10,885 nucleotides of DNA from DASSTJ01 sp035707965 (GTDB lineage Bacteria; Actinomycetota; Actinomycetes; Actinomycetales; Angustibacteraceae), in contig DASSTJ010000205.1 in the NCBI GenBank assembly GCA_035707965.1, positions 1-10,885 of the forward strand, read 5' to 3'. The position numbers were made by a program, and so were the translations under genes. The notes under the pieces are model-generated. The model was not told the origin of the DNA and searched no databases. It saw only the letters and a list, made by a program, of their open reading frames with translations. This document shows positions 6,589-10,885 of the stretch, piece by piece (position 1 is the stretch's first letter; every line of letters starts with the position of its first letter).

Positions 6589-7719
6589 GTGCACCATGCC
6601 CATCTCGCTCGACGTGTCACTCGACGCGTGGCAGTCACGGGGGCCGTGCTCGCGGTTCTCGGTACCGCCGCGTGCGGTGGGTCGCTCGCCGGCGCCAGCA
6701 ACCCGGGAGAGTCGCCGTCCACGACGGCGGTGCAGCATCCCTGGGACGGGCTCACCGGAGAAGCCCGGGAGAAGGCGTTGGTCGAGGCGGCGAGGAAGGA
6801 AGGCCCCCTGTCCGTGTACTCCGGGTACAACGACGAGAAGAGCATGGCCGAGGCGTTCACCAAGAAGTACGGCATCCAGGTCGAGGTCTACAACGCGAAC
6901 TCGGAGTCGGTGCTGCAGCGCGTCATGCAGGAGAAGGCGGCCAGCAAGCCGCAGAACGACGTCCTCGTCAACCCGTCACCGGACATGCAGGTAGCGCAGT
7001 CGGAGGGCGTGCTCGGCGTGTACTCCTCGCCCTACCGCGACGCCATGTCGCCCAAGGGCAAGGGCGAGCGCTGGACCGGCGTGCGCAGGCTCGCGTTCGT
7101 GGCCGGCTGGAACACCAAGGGCGCGCCGACCTCGTCGATCCCCGGCGACTACAGCGGTTTCGCCGACCCCACGTGGAAGGGGCGGATCTCGCTGGAGCTG
7201 AACGACGTCGACTGGTACGCGACCGTCAGCCAGTACTACCTCGACCAAGGGAAGTCCCAGGACGAGGTCGACGCGATGTTCCACTCCATCGCCAGCAACG
7301 CCAAGGTGGTCAAGGGACACACCGTGCAGGGCGACCTCATGGCAGCGGGTCAGTTCGACGTGGCGCTCTCGCTGTACTCCCAGACGGTCGAGCGTCTGCT
7401 CGGGAAGGGGGCGCCGGTCAGCTACGGCGCGGACGAGGGCCACGTCGTCTCACCGGTGGTCGTGCGGTACGACGCGGGTGGTGTCATGGCGTCGACCGAC
7501 AACCCCGCCGGTGCGACGTTGTACCTCGACTTCGAGCTGAGCCAGCCAGGCTTCGACGTCGACAAGGAGCTGGGGGCACTGCCGCCCGTCCCGCAGCCGG
7601 GCGAGCCGCTCGCGAAGGCCACCACCGTCGAGCTGGACGTGCCGGCGTTCGTGAAGGACCGGACGGCGCTGGCCAAGAAGTACGAGCAGCTCCTCCGAGC
7701 CGGCACGAAGGCCGGTTGA
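6589..7719 (+). CDS. ABC transporter solute-binding lipoprotein 3 (third paralogue, downstream of ATPase)
   Basis: The product is 376 residues starting at GTG 6589; GGAGG lies at 6573-6577, a rather long 11 bases away, so the start is less certain than for its relatives. The signal segment TRRVAVTGAVLAVLGTAAC ends in a lipobox-like TAAC with Cys29; Thr at -3 is less common than Leu or Val. The TRRVAV part faintly resembles a Tat motif. Family landmarks are NSESVLQR at 104-111, FADPTWKGR, DVDWY at 206-210 and KGHT at 242-245. It is clearly closer to binding protein 1 (shared SNAKVVKGHTVQG, AGQF-VALS) than to binding protein 2. It lies 64 bases after the ATPase gene and 55 before the hydrolase gene. 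It may be an alternative receptor for the same permease. Confidence 0.92.
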   Translation: MHHAHLARRVTRRVAVTGAVLAVLGTAACGGSLAGASNPGESPSTTAVQHPWDGLTGEAREKALVEAARKEGPLSVYSGYNDEKSMAEAFTKKYGIQVEVYNANSESVLQRVMQEKAASKPQNDVLVNPSPDMQVAQSEGVLGVYSSPYRDAMSPKGKGERWTGVRRLAFVAGWNTKGAPTSSIPGDYSGFADPTWKGRISLELNDVDWYATVSQYYLDQGKSQDEVDAMFHSIASNAKVVKGHTVQGDLMAAGQFDVALSLYSQTVERLLGKGAPVSYGADEGHVVSPVVVRYDAGGVMASTDNPAGATLYLDFELSQPGFDVDKELGALPPVPQPGEPLAKATTVELDVPAFVKDRTALAKKYEQLLRAGTKAG

Positions 7720-7774
7720 GCCGGGTGGGCCGCGCCGACCACCGGCGCACGTCGACGGGAGAGGGAGAGACCGC

Positions 7775-8641
7775 ATGTGTGTCGAGACGCCGGGCGTGCC
7801 CGCGCTGCTGCCGCCGGAGTCGCGTGGGCCCACGGACCGCATCGACCCGCGCGAGCTGACGGCCATCGGGGGGACGTCGGCCGCCTGGGTTGGTCTTCCC
7901 CCCGAGGCCGGCGGCCACGAGCCAGCGATCGTCGTGCTCTGCCACGAGCGGTACGGCGTGGTGCAGCACACCATCGAGCTCGCGGACCGCTTCGCCGCCG
8001 CCGGCTTCGTGACGGTCGCCCCTGACTTCTACGCCGACATGGAGCTCACGGGCGCTGAGGAGAGGCTGCCGGACGTGCCGGACGAGGCGGTGCTGCGGCA
8101 CGTGGACGCGGCCATCTCCTTCGCGCGCCGGCAGCCGGGGTGCGGTGCCCGCACCCCGGTCGCGGTGATCGGCATCTGTCGCAGCGGCAGCTACGGCATC
8201 CTGGCGAGCGCGCAACGGCCGGATGTCGACGCGGTCGTGATGCTGTACGGCGGAGCGCAGGCGCGCGAGTTCCGCCCGGACGGCCCGCGGTCGAGCGACT
8301 ACGAGACGGCGTTGCGCACGGGGACCGCTCCGGTGCTGGGTCTCTGGGGCGAACGGGACCACACGATGTCCGTGGACGACGTGCGGCGCGTGCGGGACGT
8401 CTTCGAGGAGGCCCGGCGCAGCTACGACTTCGTCATCTACCCGGACATGCCGCACGGCTGGCTGAACGACACCATGCCCGGCCGGTTCCGCTCGGGCGAG
8501 GCGAACGAGGCGTTCGAGCTCATCGCGTCCTGGCTGCGCAACGCCCTTCGACCTGGCGACGACGGCGGCGACGTCAGGTGGACCTTCCGGTCGGTGATCT
8601 CGAAGGACTACGACTTCAGCACCAACGAGCGACTGGACTGA
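7775..8641 (+). CDS. Dienelactone hydrolase family protein (alpha/beta hydrolase with Cys nucleophile)
   Basis: The product is 288 residues, longer than the roughly 236 of classical dienelactone hydrolase, with extra residues at both ends. The active site is conserved: Glu58 in CHERYGVVQH, nucleophile Cys135 in the elbow GICRSGSYG, Asp195 in WGERDH, and His227 in PHGW. APDFYA after the third strand is also typical. Family members hydrolyse lactones or activated esters in the cytoplasm, for example dienelactone to maleylacetate. The exact substrate here is unknown. The ATG at 7775 has GAGGGAGAG at 7761-7769. The C-terminal tail after the last helix (from about residue 260) is unusual for the family. 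Its place directly behind a transport gene suggests it acts on the imported compound. Confidence 0.9.
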   Translation: MCVETPGVPALLPPESRGPTDRIDPRELTAIGGTSAAWVGLPPEAGGHEPAIVVLCHERYGVVQHTIELADRFAAAGFVTVAPDFYADMELTGAEERLPDVPDEAVLRHVDAAISFARRQPGCGARTPVAVIGICRSGSYGILASAQRPDVDAVVMLYGGAQAREFRPDGPRSSDYETALRTGTAPVLGLWGERDHTMSVDDVRRVRDVFEEARRSYDFVIYPDMPHGWLNDTMPGRFRSGEANEAFELIASWLRNALRPGDDGGDVRWTFRSVISKDYDFSTNERLD

Positions 8642-8694
8642 CCCGTCGTCCCAGGCACGTCGTGACACACGCCCAGCAACAGAACGGGAGCACC

Positions 8695-9327
8695 ATGACG
8701 GACACCTTCGACCCGGCGACCACTGGCCTCGTCGTCTTCGACATGCTCGAGGCCTACCGGGAGCCGATCGAGGCCGCGGGTTCGATCGAGCCGACCGTGC
8801 AGCTCATCGCCGGCTGCCGCCGTCGAGGCGTCCCCGTGCTCTACGCCCGGGCGGACCACCGCGCCGACGGCATGGACTTCGCGCGCAGCATCGCCGACAC
8901 GGACAGCCACTTCAGGCCCTGGGGACCCGACAACCCGCTGCGCACGAAGCCGCCGCACGCCTCGGGCAGCGCGGGCCTCGAGGTGCTGCGGGAGATCGCT
9001 CCCCAGCCGGGCGACTACGACGTTCCCAAGCACCGCTGGAGCGCCTTCTGCGGCACCCACCTCGAGCTGTCACTGCGCAGCCGAGGGATCGACTCGATCC
9101 TGCTCGTCGGCGGCTCGGTGCACGTCGGCATCGCGTCGACGGCGTTCGCCGCCCGCGACATGGACTTCCAGGTGACGGTCGTCAGCGACTGCTGCCACGG
9201 GTTCGAGCTGCAGCGTCAGTTCTTCATGGAGCACGTGTTCCCGCGCATGTGCCACGTGCGCACGTCGGCCGAGGTCCTTCGCGGGCTCGCCGCGTCGGAG
9301 GGCGAGCCGAACCGGCTGGTGGGGTGA
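8695..9327 (+). CDS. Isochorismatase-fold hydrolase lacking the catalytic cysteine
   Basis: The product is 210 residues with the usual isochorismatase/nicotinamidase layout: Asp16 in LVVFDM, Lys112 in PKHRWSAF, then the GGSVHVGIASTA segment. In amidohydrolases of the family this last segment is GxxTNxCVxxTA, and the Cys is the nucleophile. Here that position is Gly145, preceded by His143-Val144. True isochorismatases that cleave a vinyl ether (EntB, PhzD) also have Gly there after His-Ile/Val, from memory of those sequences. This points to vinyl-ether or similar hydrolysis rather than amide hydrolysis, but it could also be inactive or use another mechanism. The ATG at 8695 has GGGAG at 8686-8690. 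It is the last gene of the run, 53 bases after the hydrolase gene. No signal peptide is seen. Confidence 0.88.
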   Translation: MTDTFDPATTGLVVFDMLEAYREPIEAAGSIEPTVQLIAGCRRRGVPVLYARADHRADGMDFARSIADTDSHFRPWGPDNPLRTKPPHASGSAGLEVLREIAPQPGDYDVPKHRWSAFCGTHLELSLRSRGIDSILLVGGSVHVGIASTAFAARDMDFQVTVVSDCCHGFELQRQFFMEHVFPRMCHVRTSAEVLRGLAASEGEPNRLVG

Positions 9328-9443
9328 CGGCGAGAGGGCCCGTGACCGGGCGCTGCGTCGTCGCCGCCGGCCGCGCGTGCGCCGTCGACGTCGTTCGGAT
9401 CAGGCGCTGACCGTCGCTCACCGGAGGCGCAAAACCGACCAAA

Positions 9444-9460
9444 AGTGACGCTCCGTCACT
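9444..9460. terminator. Palindromic hairpin AGTGACG-CTC-CGTCACT, possible terminator or operator
   Basis: It is a perfect 7-bp stem with a 3-base loop. Read on the minus strand the stem runs directly into TTTT, so it may be an intrinsic terminator for the ThDP enzyme gene, though about 300 bases past its stop. On the plus strand CTGTGTGT follows, a weaker tail. A second small stem, GTGTG (9463-9467) with CACAC (9476-9480), lies beside it. A regulator-binding site is an alternative. Confidence 0.4.
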
Positions 9461-9562
9461 CTGTGTGTCGGTACTCACACGGAAATTGGTCATGAGCACC
9501 CCTTCCCCGGGCGTTGAATTGAGGTACCGCATCGGTCATCGTCCAGCTCGGGAGAACCCCTC

Positions 9563-9754
9563 ATGCTCAGCACGTCCCTGCCCTCAGCGCTCTTCGTCGA
9601 GGACGGGGCCGCCGTGGCCATGGTGCGCCCGCGCGCCGTGCGTGCCGGCAAGGGCGCGGTGGCCGAGCAGGGCTCGACGCAGACGACGCAGCGGCTGGCC
9701 GAGACGCCGCGCTGGCTGACCCTCGTCCGGCAGTCGTGGGTCTCCGCGTCCTGA
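9563..9754 (+). CDS. Doubtful small ORF, 63 residues, unknown
   Basis: It starts at ATG 9563 with GGGAG at about 9549-9553 and ends four bases before the stop of the convergent gene. Third codon positions are almost all G or C, as in real genes here, but a minus-strand frame through the same DNA shares those third positions, so this bias does not settle strand or reality. The product is soluble-looking with no recognised domain; it ends in PRWLTLVRQSWVSAS. It could be a genuine small gene, a decayed remnant or chance. Confidence 0.25.
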   Translation: MLSTSLPSALFVEDGAAVAMVRPRAVRAGKGAVAEQGSTQTTQRLAETPRWLTLVRQSWVSAS

Positions 9755-9758
9755 CCTG

Positions 9759-10885
9759 CTACTTCGGCTGGCAGACCACGTCGACCAGCGCCGGACGTCC
9801 GGTACCGAGCACGTGGCCCGCTGCCCGTCTGAGGGCCGCGCTCACGGCGTCCGGGTCCGTCACCGGCCCCTCGGCCCACCAGTCGAACGACCTCGCGAGC
9901 GCGGCGAAGTCAGGGGCGGGGTCGTCGATCTCCATGCCGATGGCTGCCCGCTCCACCGGTGTCCCGCGCTGGCGGGCGAGCCGCTCCTGGTGCTCCCAGT
10001 CGTTGTAGTACGCGCGGTTGTTGAACATGACGACGAGCAGCGGCAGCTCGTACTTGGCAGCGACCCAGAGCGCCCCCGGGTCGAACATGAGGTCGCCGTC
10101 CGGCTGCAGGTCCACCACCAGTCGCCCGGACCCCTTGTGCGCCAGGGCGACGCCGAGCGAGATCCCGATCTGGGTGGCCGTGCCGAGCTGACGGCCCGGG
10201 TGGCGGTACGGCTCGTCGAAGTCCCACGTGCGCCGGGCCCACTCGGCGGCCGTACCGGCCGTCAGCACCCAGTCGTGCTCCTTGACGACCTCCCAGACCT
10301 CAGCGGCGAGGCGCGACGTCGACACGGGCGAGTCGTCGTGCCGCTCCGCGGCCTGCTCGCGCCACGACTGCCACGTCGCGTCGTGCCGGGTGGCCAGGTC
10401 GTCGCGCCAGGCCTGCCGGCGAGCCGCGGTCTCGGCGTCGTCCGTCGCGACGAGGGTCCGGCACAGCTCCAGCAGCAGCGGTAGCGCCACGGCCGTGTCG
10501 GCGGTGACCTGCACGTCGGCTCCAAGCAGCTCGGCGTAGTCCTCGCTCCACGACGAGATGCCGACGTCGTTGAACCCGAGGTCGAGGACGACGGCACCCG
10601 GCTCGATCCTGGACACGACGGTGCGCGTGGTCGAGTCCAGCCGCTGCGTCGGCTTCCCCATGTCCTTGACGTCCACGAAGAGCACGCAGTCCGCGTCGTC
10701 GAGGGCGTCCGTCCCGGTCGCGCACAGCGGGTGCCGGTTGGGGAAGTTGAGCCGGATTCCGGTGTCGACGGCACCGATGCCGACGAGCTCGGCGAGGTCG
10801 ACGAGCTGGTGGAAGGCCTTCGGGTCGCGGCCTGCGTGGCCGAGGACCATCACCGGACGCCGAGCGCTGCACAGCCGCTCGGCGA
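9759..10885 (-). CDS. Thiamine-diphosphate-dependent enzyme (acetolactate synthase/benzoylformate decarboxylase superfamily), N-terminal part outside window
   Basis: The frame is open from the right edge to the stop at 9759-9761, giving about 375 residues: the central domain (RRPVMVLGHAG at its start, then a DALDDADCVLFVDV region) and the C-terminal ThDP-binding domain. The ThDP/metal motif is visible as PDGDLMF at about 10083-10103, followed 24 residues later by NN at 10017-10022. The usual GDG thus begins with Pro instead of Gly. The end, GRPALVDVVCQPK, is typical for the superfamily. Members decarboxylate or ligate 2-oxo acids; the N-terminal domain with the catalytic Glu is not in the window and the substrate cannot be named. 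It is convergent with the transport operon, so it is transcribed separately; a shared pathway is plausible but unproven. An internal GTG-ATG at 10848-10853 is not the start because coding continues upstream. Confidence 0.88.
   Translation of the reverse strand, partial: AERLCSARRPVMVLGHAGRDPKAFHQLVDLAELVGIGAVDTGIRLNFPNRHPLCATGTDALDDADCVLFVDVKDMGKPTQRLDSTTRTVVSRIEPGAVVLDLGFNDVGISSWSEDYAELLGADVQVTADTAVALPLLLELCRTLVATDDAETAARRQAWRDDLATRHDATWQSWREQAAERHDDSPVSTSRLAAEVWEVVKEHDWVLTAGTAAEWARRTWDFDEPYRHPGRQLGTATQIGISLGVALAHKGSGRLVVDLQPDGDLMFDPGALWVAAKYELPLLVVMFNNRAYYNDWEHQERLARQRGTPVERAAIGMEIDDPAPDFAALARSFDWWAEGPVTDPDAVSAALRRAAGHVLGTGRPALVDVVCQPK

Larger units (their letters stand above)
9328..9758. 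other. Gap between convergent genes
   Basis: These 431 bases lie between the stop codons of the isochorismatase-like gene and the minus-strand ThDP enzyme gene. They hold a weak hairpin GCCCG-TGAC-CGGGC at 9338-9351, a better palindrome at 9444-9460, an AT-richer patch around 9431-9530 with GACCAA (9437-9442) and TTGGTC (9486-9491) as a distant inverted repeat, and one doubtful small ORF at 9563-9754. Nothing else was recognised. Confidence 0.7.

Noticed and set aside
2404..6875. Long open frames antisense to or overlapping the transport genes, including minus-strand frames 2404-3768 and 5283-6875 and a plus-strand frame 3670-5379
   Set aside because: They lie opposite or across genes with clear motifs, are Arg/Gly/Ala/Pro-rich and lack recognisable domains. 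Such frames are common in high-GC DNA.
1244..7719. Plain ferric-iron uptake system
   Set aside because: The transporter class includes iron importers, but the operon is full of catabolic-type enzymes and no obvious iron gene or Fur/DtxR-type site was seen. Iron remains possible but is not the best reading.
9338..9351. GCCCG-TGAC-CGGGC hairpin after the last operon gene
   Set aside because: The stem is only five base pairs with no T-run; such stems are frequent by chance at this GC content.
9224..9532. Minus-strand ORF with internal ATG at 9491-9493 preceded by GAAGGGG
   Set aside because: The ribosome binding site looks good, but the first 35 or so codons have only moderate G/C at third positions, unlike real genes here, and the frame then runs antisense into the end of the isochorismatase-like gene.
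1..10885. Glyoxylate/allantoin pathway (cupin ureidoglycine aminohydrolase, tartronate semialdehyde reductase, glyoxylate carboligase)
   Set aside because: The combination looked similar at first, but the cupin is a small single-domain protein and the ThDP enzyme C-terminus does not look like glyoxylate carboligase.

Overview
The window is high-GC DNA with strongly G/C-biased third codon positions, purine-rich GGGAG/AAGGA-type ribosome binding sites, actinobacterial-style lipoprotein signal peptides and some GTG starts. This fits an actinomycete (Actinomycetota); nothing seen allows a genus call. No RNA genes, insertion sequences, phage genes or CRISPR arrays were recognised.

Layout. Bases 1-521 hold the 3' part of a beta-hydroxyacid dehydrogenase (3-hydroxyisobutyrate dehydrogenase family). 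A short AT-richer gap (522-602) carries a plausible promoter and a TGGT-N3-ACCA palindrome. From 603 to 9327 there is a same-strand run of eight genes with gaps of 22 to 64 bases, probably one operon: a small cupin protein; two tandem lipoprotein solute-binding proteins of the Fe3+/organic-anion ABC class; a fused two-domain permease; its ATPase; a third, related solute-binding lipoprotein; a dienelactone-hydrolase-like alpha/beta hydrolase; and an isochorismatase-fold hydrolase with Gly in place of the usual catalytic Cys. A strong GC hairpin lies between the second binding protein and the permease. Bases 9328-9758 separate this operon from a convergent gene, and hold a 7-bp-stem palindrome and one doubtful small ORF. 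From 9759 to the right edge, on the minus strand, is the C-terminal part of a thiamine-diphosphate-dependent enzyme of the acetolactate synthase/benzoylformate decarboxylase superfamily.

How it may work together (inference). The binding proteins, permease and ATPase make an importer in which three related receptors could feed one membrane complex. The flanking enzymes (cupin, Cys-dependent hydrolase, isochorismatase-like hydrolase, beta-hydroxyacid dehydrogenase, ThDP enzyme) look like a catabolic set for a small organic acid, lactone, ester or enol ether rather than an iron-uptake system. The substrate cannot be read from sequence. The most notable points are the three-receptors-one-transporter arrangement, the Cys-to-Gly active site of the isochorismatase-fold protein, the basic insertion near the ATPase N-terminus, and the combination of catabolic enzymes, which I do not recognise as a named pathway.
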